From Bacteroidia bacterium (lineage in GTDB: Bacteria; Bacteroidota; Bacteroidia; Bacteroidales; Dysgonomonadaceae), in assembly GCA_030539475.1 (NCBI GenBank), contig JAUNRY010000024.1, positions 1-14,735 on the forward strand: a stretch of 14,735 bases of DNA, written 5' to 3'. Position numbers and translations under genes: made by a program. Positions 1 to 8,195 of this stretch are shown piece by piece (position 1 is the first letter of the stretch; every line of letters begins with the position of its first letter). The notes beneath the pieces are model-generated. The model was not told where the DNA came from. It saw only the letters and a program-made list of their open reading frames with translations, and did not search any database.

Positions 1-1
1 A

Positions 2-190
2 GCCGAAGAAATTCTAAATCCTGCGTACTCCCCGTGGGTTTTTTTATTCCTCTTATTACACTCATTTTACTTAATCTATGCTTATGTCAAATTTAATACA
101 TTTTTTATTTATCAGTTTTTTTGTGTTTTGTTTTCCAAAGATAGAAATAAATATTACAGCTTAAAAAAAGTTTATATTTCTAAAAAATAA
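2..190 (+). CDS. C-terminal end of a membrane protein (partial, 5' end outside window)
   Basis: One frame stays open for 62 codons from the window edge to a TAA at 188-190, in DNA so AT-rich that stops should occur often by chance. The translation looks like protein: a Pro-Ala-Tyr-Ser-Pro-Trp turn, then a long hydrophobic and aromatic stretch (about residues 11-45 of the visible part) that would span the membrane once or twice, then a Lys/Tyr-rich basic tail ending in Ser-Lys-Lys. That fits the end of an inner-membrane protein whose tail stays in the cytoplasm. No family is recognisable from this fragment. It converges on the giant helicase gene, with 49 bases between the two stop codons and no convincing hairpin there. 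A short competing minus-strand frame in the same bases is judged less likely. Confidence 0.45.
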   Translation, partial: AEEILNPAYSPWVFLFLLLHSFYLIYAYVKFNTFFIYQFFCVLFSKDRNKYYSLKKVYISKK

Positions 191-239
191 TATTTCACTC
201 ATCCCGTAATTTATTGTAAAACGCATTTTTTGTTACTTT

Positions 240-3200
240 TCACCTCACTCCAACCCTCCCATTCTCTCTCTTAATTTTCCCTTTCTCAACCGCCAAATTA
301 ATTGCATAGCGCAGTAACGCATCAATATTTTTGCCCACTTTGGCAAAACCGAAAAGGTTGGCGATATAGCGCCGCAGTTCTTCTTCATTGATGCTCAAGT
401 TCTCTTGCACCGCTTCTTCAATGGCAATAACCAACTCCTCCGGAGCAATATCTTCCATTGCGCGTTTTTCGTACATATTGGAGCGATAGTTTTTCAGTGT
501 TTCGGGCAAAATTTCGGCGTTCCAGTAAAACGGTTGATGGTGGTTGGTTTTCGGTATATTCAACCCCTGCATCAACGTTTGCAGATAAGCATCCAGCTTG
601 GCGCCTACACGCGATGTATTCCACGCCGCTAACACCCGCCTGTAAAGTAAGTTTTTGCTAATGGGAGCTTCTTGTTGTATTACATCCAGAATTTGCTTTT
701 TAATGGTTTCCCGATTGTGATAATCGTAAACTGTATCCGAATTTCCGCCGGCAATGATGGGTAAATAACAGGCTGTGTAATCTATTTGCAATGAATTGTT
801 TGAGGGTGTTTCGTTCCGAACTTCCGTTTCCGCATTGACTGTTTGTGGCAATTTTTCCGGTTGCGTATCAGTTAGAAAAGGCGGCTTTTCAACCGGTAGC
901 GGTATTTCGGTATCGGCGCCATTTTTCAATTCTTCTACTTTTGCAGCTATTGTATCTGCAATCCTATCGGCATTTTCTATCCAGTCCATCGTCCAGATTC
1001 GGAAAATATTCCAGCCGAGAACACGCAGTACGGATGGCATAACCATTTCGCGGTCGTTGGTGGTTTGTGCGTCGAAATAATATTTTCCATCTATCAGAAT
1101 ACCAAGAATATATTGATGCGGATTATTGGGATGCACCACGCCTACGTCCACTTTGAAGCCGGATGTACCGATGTTTGATTTTACTTTCAGCCCGCGCTCA
1201 ACGAGTTTTTGACTAACCACGCTTGCCAGGCTTTTTGTGTCGGAGGAGATGGAGTTTCGGTTGTCTGATGAAATAGGCAGATGTCCCGATTCGGCATACT
1301 GGAGAAACGATTTCAGCCCGGCTACTCCTTCCGACGAAGTGCGTGCCAAATCAATCTGTTCCGAGCGCACGGTGGCAAAAACGTGCATTTCGTACCGTGC
1401 ACGCGTTACCGCAACGTTAAGCCGCCTCCAGCCGCCGTTTCGGTTCAGCGGGCCGAAATTCATACTCATTTTTCCTTCCGAATCGGGGGCGTAACATACG
1501 GAAAACAGGATAATGTCGCGTTCATCACCCTGCACATTTTCTAAATTCTTGATAAACAGAGGTTCATTTGACTCCATAGCCAATTGCTCCAACTGCGAGT
1601 CGAGCATAAAGGCTTGTTGCAGAATATCTTCTACCAAGTTTTGCTGAGCCTGGCTAAAAGTTACGACACCTACACTTTTGGTATGATTGGCAGAATGACG
1701 AAAATGATTTTTTATGAATTCCACGATAGCTTCCGCTTCAAACTTGTTCTGCCGGGTTTTTCCCTTATCGTAATAACCGGGAACCGGATGATGCGACAAT
1801 TTGCGGCTGATGTCGTCGGCCGACGGGAAAGTTAAAAGCTTGTTGTCGTAATAATTGGCATTGCTGAAAGCGATCAGGCTCTCGTGTTTGCTCCTGTAAT
1901 GCCTGAGCAAGTGCAGAGACGGAATGGAAAGTGCGAGGCAATCGTCGAGAATACTCTCCAGATCTTCAATTTCGATGTTTTCTTCGTCAATTTTAGTGGT
2001 GCTGAAAAAAGAAGTTGGCGGCATTTGCTTGGGATCGCCCACTATGATGGCTTGCTTTGCACGAGCCAACGCGCTTACGGCCTCACAGGTGGGTAGCTGC
2101 GATGCTTCGTCGAAAATAACCAAATCGAAATGGTTGGCATCCACATCAAAATACTGCGCGGTTGAAATAGGGCTCATAAGCATACAGGGCGCAATGCGCG
2201 GCAGAAGTGTAGGAATTTGGTCGAACAGCCGGCGGATGCTCATCGCGCGTCCTTTGTTTTTTATGGCGCGCTGCAAAATGCCGATTTCGGAACTCTGCAT
2301 CGCTTCGCGTGTGGTGTTTGGCACTTGCGAAGTGAGTTTCAGCAGCAATTCCTTTCGGGTGAGCTCCCTGAATTGAGTGGCAATTTGTTTGTATTGTTCA
2401 ATCTTGTTTTCGAAAAGAGTGGCATTGAAGAGATGCAACGGTTCGTTTCGGGCGATAATGTTACGCGCCAGCGAACTGTGCGCCGTGAAATGAAAATAAT
2501 CGGCGGCATCGGTTGTTGGGAAAACTTGTTTTTCAAAATCGCCGATAAACCACTGCAAACTCAACTTTTCGCCTTCGGCAACGATGCGTTTGTAATTAAT
2601 CCAAGCGTTCAGTTGGGGCAAATGCGCGGTTAATTGTTCTGCCAAACCAATAGATTCGTCAAACCAAACGGCGTCTGCCGCTATTTGATTAAAATTTATT
2701 CCCGTTGCGTTTGCGTAATCCGTAAGCTGTTGTTGCAATGCTTGTTGATTAATAATAAAATCGGAGAGAATGGTTGATTTCGGTAAAATAATTTCATCGG
2801 TGCTTTCGATGTTGTTTTGCGCCCAAAACTTCATCCAGCTATCGAACGAATTTATTCCCCAAACTGTGCATTGCTGAATTATCTTTTCAAGAATAGCCGT
2901 GCGTTTTTCAATTTGCGGCAAATCGGTTTCTTCTTCCCTGTAAAGCGATTTCAACGATTTTTTTATCCAATCGAAGCGTTCCCGGCTTAACAATAGTTTT
3001 TCTTCTTTCCAACTCGCGTATTCTGCGAAAAATTTTTCAACTTGCGCCTCGTTATCCCATTTACTTTTTTTGTACAGCTCAAGTTGTTTTTTCAATTTGT
3101 TTTTCTTTATCAACCGGGGCAAAAACCATTTCTGACCGGCTTGTTTCCATTGTAATTCCAAAGCAGATACATCCAATTCCAACACATTTCGGTTAAATGC

Positions 3201-6083
3201 GGAAAGAAGTTGTTGCAGCGCTGTTTGATATTTTTGGAAATGAGTGCGCCATTCATCAAATATTTCCCGGTTTTCTTTGGACGAATAGTTGCGGCAGAAA
3301 TTTACCGGCGCGTTGGGTAACTCGCTCAATATCATTGCAATAATCGCAAAAGCATTCAGTTGCTTGCCGGTTTCCACCGAAAATGGAAAGTGAAGCGCGC
3401 TTTGTGCGGTTGAAGTTTTGTTTTTTAAGGTAGCAATAGCGGGTGCAAGCAGCGGTGTTTGGCGGATAATGAAATCGGTTGTGGCGGATGAAAACTCTTC
3501 GGTTTTGAAACGCGAAAAAGGATTTTCTTTGGGATGCGTAATTTGAGTAATGATGGATTTAAACTGAAAAAGCCAGTCTTCCCAGTTTTGCCAAAGCGCC
3601 GGATTCAGTTGGTTCAACACCTCTTCGGGAATGAGGTTTTTTGGAAAACCGTTGGATTTTAATGTTTCCAGCTGCACAATATCATCGTAAAGGCTCCATC
3701 CCACAGGCTGCTTTTGATGTAGCACTTCCGCGTAGCTGCCAATAGCGTTTTTCGCTTGGTTAAGGCGGTCGGCTTCGCGTTGAAAATCGATGGGGTCAAA
3801 CTTTCTCGAAACGTCCAGTGATGCGGCCAATTGAGACAATACATCCGATTTTTTAGATTTGTTGGAATGAAGTTCCAGCGAAAACGGACCCAGCCCGATT
3901 TGCTCCAACCGATTATACACAACGTCTAAAGCTGCTTTTTTAGCAGCTACAAATAGCACTCGTTTTTCGCGGAACAGCGCGTCGGCGATAATGTTGGTGA
4001 TGGTTTGCGATTTTCCCGTTCCCGGCGGCCCGTGAAGAATAAAACTCTCGCCGTTTTGCGCCGAAAGCACTGCATTCATTTGCGAAACATCGGTGGGAAT
4101 AGGCAACGCCATCAGCGCGGGATGAATTTTTTCGAAAGATTCAATGTCTTTCTGTTGGCGAACACTTTTTTCGGTTAATTTCCCTTCGGTCAGGCTGCGG
4201 ACTATTTCGCTTTCGAGCAATTTATCCTGATGCAGCACTATATCTTTCCAAAGAATGAGTTTGCTGAACGAAAAATTTCCGAGAATCAGTTGCTCTTCCA
4301 CGTCCCAGCCTTTGAGTTGCATAACGGCACGGCGCAAAATTCCCATCACTTTGGGCACATCCACTCCTTTTTCGTCGTAGGGAAGTTGGTTTAGCGCGTT
4401 AATACTCAACTGATATTCTTGCCGGAGAAATTCAAGCAGAGTAATGTTCATCATCGTTTCTTCTTCGCGGCTTTTCAGTGTGTATTTGCTGTTTACCGAG
4501 CGGCGGTTTATCTCCACCGGAATAAGCAGTATGGGCGAGTATCTGGCTTGTTCGGGTGTTTTTCTGTCGAACCATTTCAGCAATCCCACGGCAAGATACA
4601 GCGTGCTCGAGCCGTTTTCTTCGATGGCCAGTTTTGCGTTTTTGTGGATGTGATTCAAGATGTTGTCTAAATCTTCCTGATGATAATACGTCATCAGCCG
4701 GTTGTATTTCAACTCATCGTTGGCGGTTTGATACAAGGGGGAAGAGTGATGTAGCGCCTGGGCGAACAAATTGTACTTTTTCAGTATTTCGGCGCGTGGA
4801 TGTGGCAGGATAGAAAACGTGCGTCCGTCGGCCAGCGTGTCTTCCAGGTGGTTGATGTCGATATCCACCAATTGCAGCATATTGCGTGTCATCCTGATGT
4901 TCAGCAAATTGTTTCGGAGCGATAAATCGAGCAACTTGCGTTCCCATATTTTCTGCTTTGTTTTGGGCTGTGTGGAGTTCAATTCATCGTCTGTATAAAT
5001 GGTGCCGATTTCGAAATTCTCAATCATCTTTAACGCTATGTGTTTGTCAATCAGCTCTTCGTCCAGTTGCGTTCCGGTTGAATCGTTTATTAACGGCAGC
5101 GGGCGCATTCCGGCCGTGCGTGCACGTTTTACATCTACCGAGAGTATGAAATCTTCTTTTTCTATGAGTTGCATTTCGGCCAGGTTCAACGCTTTCACAA
5201 AATCCATATCGTTTCCTTTGCACACGCTGGTGGCTTCTATCACCGCCATTTCGCGGATGCCTTTGGCCAATCGTTTGGTGATGGCTGTTTTGTCGTCGTT
5301 GATTATCTCGGCGAATTTATTATCGTACAGCCAGCATCCTACGAATGCGTGCCCTTCTGTAACCACGATAATCGGATTTAAATCGATGGCTTCCAGGCAA
5401 GCTGCGAACAACAAGCTAATATCGATGCAATTTCCGAATCGTTCTTGTTGGATGGTGTGGAGCAACCTCAGGCGCTGGCCTGTTTGTTCGTATCCGGGCG
5501 GAATGGAACTGTAAACAATTTCTTCCGATTGAATGGCGGTGTAAATAGCCGACATCATTTGCAGAACACGTTCTATATTATCGCTCTGATAACCTTCGAA
5601 AGCGGTTGTCAACTTTTGATTTTCCAGGATTTCCACCGCTTTTCGTTTGATGTGATATACGTATGGGTGGTTTGGCGTGATGTAAGTTGAAATTAACTCG
5701 GGGAAAATGCGAAAGCCACTGAAATATTCCAACTGATGCACATCAATTCCCAAATAATCAATCAGCTGAGCATTATTATTTTGCCAAACTTCAATCTTCA
5801 GAACCGCTTTTTCGGTTTCGGAAATGGAAGACAAGTACGTTCGGTTTACACGCATTGTATCCAACGAAACTTTAACGCTTTCTTGAGCCGGAATATCGGC
5901 AATAAATGCGTTGAAAGGTTCTATGCACGGAATATCCGATGTTATTTTTACTTCTATTTCACCGGAATTATTATCGGACGTGTTTTCAATAATTAAGTTC
6001 TGTACAGGCAGTAACTTGTTTAAATAAAGCGAGATACTTAGAAAGGGAATATACTCCTTGTGGAGAATGAGCGTATTTTCCAT
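240..6083 (-). CDS. Giant DUF4011-SF1 helicase-Vsr-like nuclease-DUF3320 protein (hhe-like antiphage candidate) with N-terminal transglutaminase-like domain
   Basis: Intact 1947-residue protein, ATG start, no obvious Shine-Dalgarno. Domains in order: a beta-rich region (about 1-130); a transglutaminase/papain-like domain with C219 (in GNCID) and H245 (in GHAFVG); DUF4011 from about 375 (W380-ERKLLDLS-R390-N); an SF1 UPF1-like helicase with Q motif Q668, Walker A GPPGTGKS 685-692, a helical insertion of several hundred residues, Walker B DEASQ 1325-1329, GDPKQ 1349-1353, NVQGDERD 1516-1523 and RRLNVAVTRAR 1553-1563; a Vsr/MTES_1575-type nuclease fold (about 1615-1720) with D1646, D1665-G-K1667 and a following GW..FRIW strand; and DUF3320 (about 1780-1947). 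The DUF4011-helicase-Vsr plan is, as I recall, that of the single-gene antiphage system hhe. Family knowledge suggests a cytoplasmic nucleic-acid motor-nuclease. The defence role and the protease or sensor role of the N-terminus are inference. It stands alone, with no methylase or toxin partner nearby. Confidence 0.88.
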   Translation of the reverse strand: MENTLILHKEYIPFLSISLYLNKLLPVQNLIIENTSDNNSGEIEVKITSDIPCIEPFNAFIADIPAQESVKVSLDTMRVNRTYLSSISETEKAVLKIEVWQNNNAQLIDYLGIDVHQLEYFSGFRIFPELISTYITPNHPYVYHIKRKAVEILENQKLTTAFEGYQSDNIERVLQMMSAIYTAIQSEEIVYSSIPPGYEQTGQRLRLLHTIQQERFGNCIDISLLFAACLEAIDLNPIIVVTEGHAFVGCWLYDNKFAEIINDDKTAITKRLAKGIREMAVIEATSVCKGNDMDFVKALNLAEMQLIEKEDFILSVDVKRARTAGMRPLPLINDSTGTQLDEELIDKHIALKMIENFEIGTIYTDDELNSTQPKTKQKIWERKLLDLSLRNNLLNIRMTRNMLQLVDIDINHLEDTLADGRTFSILPHPRAEILKKYNLFAQALHHSSPLYQTANDELKYNRLMTYYHQEDLDNILNHIHKNAKLAIEENGSSTLYLAVGLLKWFDRKTPEQARYSPILLIPVEINRRSVNSKYTLKSREEETMMNITLLEFLRQEYQLSINALNQLPYDEKGVDVPKVMGILRRAVMQLKGWDVEEQLILGNFSFSKLILWKDIVLHQDKLLESEIVRSLTEGKLTEKSVRQQKDIESFEKIHPALMALPIPTDVSQMNAVLSAQNGESFILHGPPGTGKSQTITNIIADALFREKRVLFVAAKKAALDVVYNRLEQIGLGPFSLELHSNKSKKSDVLSQLAASLDVSRKFDPIDFQREADRLNQAKNAIGSYAEVLHQKQPVGWSLYDDIVQLETLKSNGFPKNLIPEEVLNQLNPALWQNWEDWLFQFKSIITQITHPKENPFSRFKTEEFSSATTDFIIRQTPLLAPAIATLKNKTSTAQSALHFPFSVETGKQLNAFAIIAMILSELPNAPVNFCRNYSSKENREIFDEWRTHFQKYQTALQQLLSAFNRNVLELDVSALELQWKQAGQKWFLPRLIKKNKLKKQLELYKKSKWDNEAQVEKFFAEYASWKEEKLLLSRERFDWIKKSLKSLYREEETDLPQIEKRTAILEKIIQQCTVWGINSFDSWMKFWAQNNIESTDEIILPKSTILSDFIINQQALQQQLTDYANATGINFNQIAADAVWFDESIGLAEQLTAHLPQLNAWINYKRIVAEGEKLSLQWFIGDFEKQVFPTTDAADYFHFTAHSSLARNIIARNEPLHLFNATLFENKIEQYKQIATQFRELTRKELLLKLTSQVPNTTREAMQSSEIGILQRAIKNKGRAMSIRRLFDQIPTLLPRIAPCMLMSPISTAQYFDVDANHFDLVIFDEASQLPTCEAVSALARAKQAIIVGDPKQMPPTSFFSTTKIDEENIEIEDLESILDDCLALSIPSLHLLRHYRSKHESLIAFSNANYYDNKLLTFPSADDISRKLSHHPVPGYYDKGKTRQNKFEAEAIVEFIKNHFRHSANHTKSVGVVTFSQAQQNLVEDILQQAFMLDSQLEQLAMESNEPLFIKNLENVQGDERDIILFSVCYAPDSEGKMSMNFGPLNRNGGWRRLNVAVTRARYEMHVFATVRSEQIDLARTSSEGVAGLKSFLQYAESGHLPISSDNRNSISSDTKSLASVVSQKLVERGLKVKSNIGTSGFKVDVGVVHPNNPHQYILGILIDGKYYFDAQTTNDREMVMPSVLRVLGWNIFRIWTMDWIENADRIADTIAAKVEELKNGADTEIPLPVEKPPFLTDTQPEKLPQTVNAETEVRNETPSNNSLQIDYTACYLPIIAGGNSDTVYDYHNRETIKKQILDVIQQEAPISKNLLYRRVLAAWNTSRVGAKLDAYLQTLMQGLNIPKTNHHQPFYWNAEILPETLKNYRSNMYEKRAMEDIAPEELVIAIEEAVQENLSINEEELRRYIANLFGFAKVGKNIDALLRYAINLAVEKGKIKRENGRVGVR

Positions 6084-6233
6084 ATCAATGAAAATTTTTG
6101 AGTCAGCGTTCTAACAACATATGACGAATGATTTATTTCTGTGATATTTGAGATTTTTTAAATCAATAAATATTCATAAAATAACGTATTAGAATTATTT
6201 TGGGGGTAAAGTTAAATATTTTTTCGAAAAAAA

Positions 6234-6264
6234 TTGCAAAAAATACAAATAAGTTGTATCTTTG
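6234..6264 (+). promoter_or_regulatory. Bacteroidetes-type promoter for candidate small RNA
   Basis: A TTG at 6234-6236, a 20-base spacer and TATCTTTG at 6257-6264 match the Bacteroidetes consensus (TTTG, about 19, TAnnTTTG). Transcription would start near 6270 on the plus strand. No plus-strand gene follows, only the hairpins and T-run described in the next entry. Confidence 0.6.
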
Positions 6265-6269
6265 AGGCA

Positions 6270-6360
6270 TAAATTTTTTGAAAGCAATTCACAATAAGGA
6301 TTATTCCGTTGTGAAAACATTTGGGTTGCCCCTTGTCCATCAAATCAGGGGGCATTTTTA
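6270..6360 (+). ncRNA. Candidate intergenic small RNA of about 90 nt
   Basis: Downstream of the promoter at 6234-6264 the transcript could form a first hairpin at 6290-6313 (CACAA pairing with TTGTG, with an inner GGA/TCC). A second hairpin has arms at 6327-6332 (TGCCCC) and 6349-6354 (GGGGCA) and is followed at once by TTTTT, a classical intrinsic terminator. There is no credible reading frame between promoter and terminator. The 3' end overlaps the stop codon of the convergent NigD-like gene, so the RNA could also be slightly antisense to that mRNA. I recognise no known RNA family. The second hairpin may also help end the minus-strand operon, but the T-run lies only on the plus side. The ends are estimates. 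Confidence 0.42.
6327..6359 (+). terminator. Intrinsic terminator of the small RNA
   Basis: Six-base-pair GC-rich stem TGCCCC/GGGGCA with a 16-base loop, followed by five T. On the other strand it sits just after the stop codon of the NigD-like gene but lacks a T-run, so termination there would be weaker. Confidence 0.55.
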
Positions 6361-6966
6361 TTTCACCTCCAGTTCAAAAATGCGTTCGCCGGCGTATGTG
6401 TTAATGTGAAGGCGGAAAGGAGTGGGTGAGCCATTGGCGGATTTTAAGGCAGAGAGTAAAAAAGAAGTATACAGCTTTTTGGCGTATCCGGGCGGATCAT
6501 CGTTGCGCGAGTAGGCTAAGTGCAAATTGAGAGACGACGATTGTGTGTCGCGAAATAACCCGATTGTATGCGCTTTTTCGTAGTACTCAATTTCGAGAAT
6601 CAGGTTAAGGTAGTTGCCGCTTACCCAAACGCTTTGAATTTTTACCGGATTTTTGATCAGGCTGTCCACAGCATTGCTTTCCTGTACCGTTCCGGTAAAA
6701 ATATCGGAAACATTGTTTACTTTTATCGTGTCGCCGCGTAAAGGTGTGTAATTGAGCGCTACGCGTTGTCCGTCTTTTCCCGAATAGTTTTTCAGCTCTC
6801 TTGGAATAAGTGTTTTGTTGTTGTCTAATTGAAAAGAAATTTGTTCTCCGGGCTTCACCACCGTGGCCAATTCTACCAGAAAATCATCGAAACGTTCCGG
6901 TTCTTTCTCACACGCGATAGCGATCAGAAAAAAAACCGTCAGGTATGCAATATATTTCCAGTTCAT
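6358..6966 (-). CDS. NigD-like lipoprotein
   Basis: Protein of 202 residues with a lipoprotein signal: a short hydrophobic stretch from residue 5 and a lipobox ending in Ala-Cys19. The acidic sequence after the cysteine (EKEPERFDD) resembles the export signals of surface lipoproteins in Bacteroidetes. The rest is beta-rich, with an N-terminal part containing G-Q-R-V-A-L-N-Y-T and D-T-I-K-V-N-N-V and a C-terminal sandwich, which fits the NigD-like family of Bacteroidales. Its biochemical role is unknown; anchoring in the outer membrane or exposure on the cell surface is inferred. A GGAG about 11 bases upstream supports the ATG at 6966. It is the last gene of the operon, 37 bases after the acyltransferase gene. 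The NigD assignment rests on general likeness rather than a diagnostic motif. Confidence 0.62.
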   Translation of the reverse strand: MNWKYIAYLTVFFLIAIACEKEPERFDDFLVELATVVKPGEQISFQLDNNKTLIPRELKNYSGKDGQRVALNYTPLRGDTIKVNNVSDIFTGTVQESNAVDSLIKNPVKIQSVWVSGNYLNLILEIEYYEKAHTIGLFRDTQSSSLNLHLAYSRNDDPPGYAKKLYTSFLLSALKSANGSPTPFRLHINTYAGERIFELEVK

Positions 6967-7003
6967 CGTTTCAATTTTCTACTCCAATGCTGTGCGGCCT
7001 GCG

Positions 7004-8158
7004 CTATTTTACCGAAACAAAATTCTTAACCGTGTTACCGTACATTTCTATCAGTTTTTCGCGCAAGAAACCGTGGTCTTTGTTCGGAATACCGATTTTC
7101 TCAATCTGTCCGTTGATATAATTGTTGAAAAATATTTTATCTTCCTCGGTATATTTATCGCTAAACCGCGTGCTGTTTTCCATCAAATCGTAGGCAACAT
7201 AATTGATGGGAAAAAACACATAATTTTTGTAAATTTCCGTATCTATGGCATGCGTGGCTATTTCCATTATCTGTGTGCGGTTGGTGTCGGCATCAATTTG
7301 CGATAGCTTATCGTTAATTGGATTGCCAAACTTGAAAAACACTTTGCCTTTGAACCCCAGAATGCCCGTACGCATGTTTTCGATGTCATCGGCCTGGCTT
7401 TTTTTGTATTCGGGATTGTCTCTTTTAAGTTGATATTCCTGCGCTTTCAGGTAGTCGCACGGATCGAATTCATACGTGATGGAAAGCGGTGTGATGTTGA
7501 GCATTTTGAGCGCTTCGAGCGGTTTGGCGCTGTTATAGAGCGAGAGCATTTTCAAGAGGCCGGTTTGTGTTTTATCGTCGGAATCTTTGGCGCGGCCTTC
7601 TCGTTGCGCAATCCATACAGATTGATTTCGATTGGCAACCGTATCGTGAATGTACTCCGACAAGTGTTTTGACGTGTTCAGCATTTCGCGTACAGAAACA
7701 CCGCGTTTTACGAGAAAACTTTTGTTGAGCCGCACCAGTTCGGTTATCCACGGATAAATGAGTAAGTTGTCGCCGATGGCAATTTCCGATGTGTTAATTT
7801 CTTTGTCGAAAAACAAAATATTCAGAAAAGCGGCATCCAGCACTATATCGCGGTGGTTGGAAATGAAAACGTGTCCGACTCCGTTTTTGAAATCGTCAAA
7901 TCCGATACCGGTAAGTTCCGAGGTGGTTTTAGCAATCAGCTGTTTCATAAACGGATAGATGATGGTTCGCTGAAAATCGTAAACCGATTTGCAGGCCGTC
8001 ATGGCTCCGCTAAACATTTCCCATTCAATAGGTTTTATCAGCGGTTCAACCGCTCTGCGAAAATAGAAATCGTTGACTAAGGAACGGATAGCGGAAGGCA
8101 CCTCAGTGTCGTAAAAAGGACGAATATCGTCGAAATTCTGCTTATTATTTGTTTCCAT
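7004..8158 (-). CDS. PlsC/PlsB-like glycerolipid acyltransferase
   Basis: Protein of 384 residues. Motif I is SNHRDIVLD (N101, H102, D108), preceded by a hydrophobic strand. Motif III is the QREGRAK block (E187-G-R189), and motif IV is likely in PLSITYEF further on. These are the catalytic and phosphate-binding blocks of glycerol-3-phosphate or 1-acylglycerol-3-phosphate acyltransferases, which transfer a fatty acyl group in phospholipid synthesis at the inner membrane. In motif I the Asp follows the His with five residues between rather than the textbook four (HX4D); I believe this spacing recurs in a subfamily with NHRD, so it is probably not a defect. No strong transmembrane segment is evident, suggesting peripheral attachment. 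The exact acceptor is not predictable. It lies 37 bases downstream of ddl, in the envelope operon. Confidence 0.8.
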   Translation of the reverse strand: METNNKQNFDDIRPFYDTEVPSAIRSLVNDFYFRRAVEPLIKPIEWEMFSGAMTACKSVYDFQRTIIYPFMKQLIAKTTSELTGIGFDDFKNGVGHVFISNHRDIVLDAAFLNILFFDKEINTSEIAIGDNLLIYPWITELVRLNKSFLVKRGVSVREMLNTSKHLSEYIHDTVANRNQSVWIAQREGRAKDSDDKTQTGLLKMLSLYNSAKPLEALKMLNITPLSITYEFDPCDYLKAQEYQLKRDNPEYKKSQADDIENMRTGILGFKGKVFFKFGNPINDKLSQIDADTNRTQIMEIATHAIDTEIYKNYVFFPINYVAYDLMENSTRFSDKYTEEDKIFFNNYINGQIEKIGIPNKDHGFLREKLIEMYGNTVKNFVSVK

Positions 8159-8195
8159 AATTTGTTCAAAAAAGTTACTCGGTAATTCAATAAGG

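Noticed and set aside
1..50. CCC-CGT-GGG followed by seven T as a terminator near the left edge.
   Set aside because: Only a three-pair stem with a three-base loop, and it lies inside the likely coding frame.
1..65. Minus-strand frame starting ATG at 65 and running off the left edge (MSVIRGIKKPTGS...), with a TATCTTTG box at 143-136.
   Set aside because: Only 21 codons are visible, so openness is weak evidence, and no TTG lies at the right distance from the box. The overlapping plus-strand frame is three times longer and more protein-like. Both cannot easily be real.
240..6083. A multi-gene defence operon around the giant protein (BREX-, Zorya- or restriction-like).
   Set aside because: No methylase, toxin, second nuclease or regulator gene is adjacent; the visible neighbours are a partial membrane protein, a candidate small RNA and a housekeeping operon.
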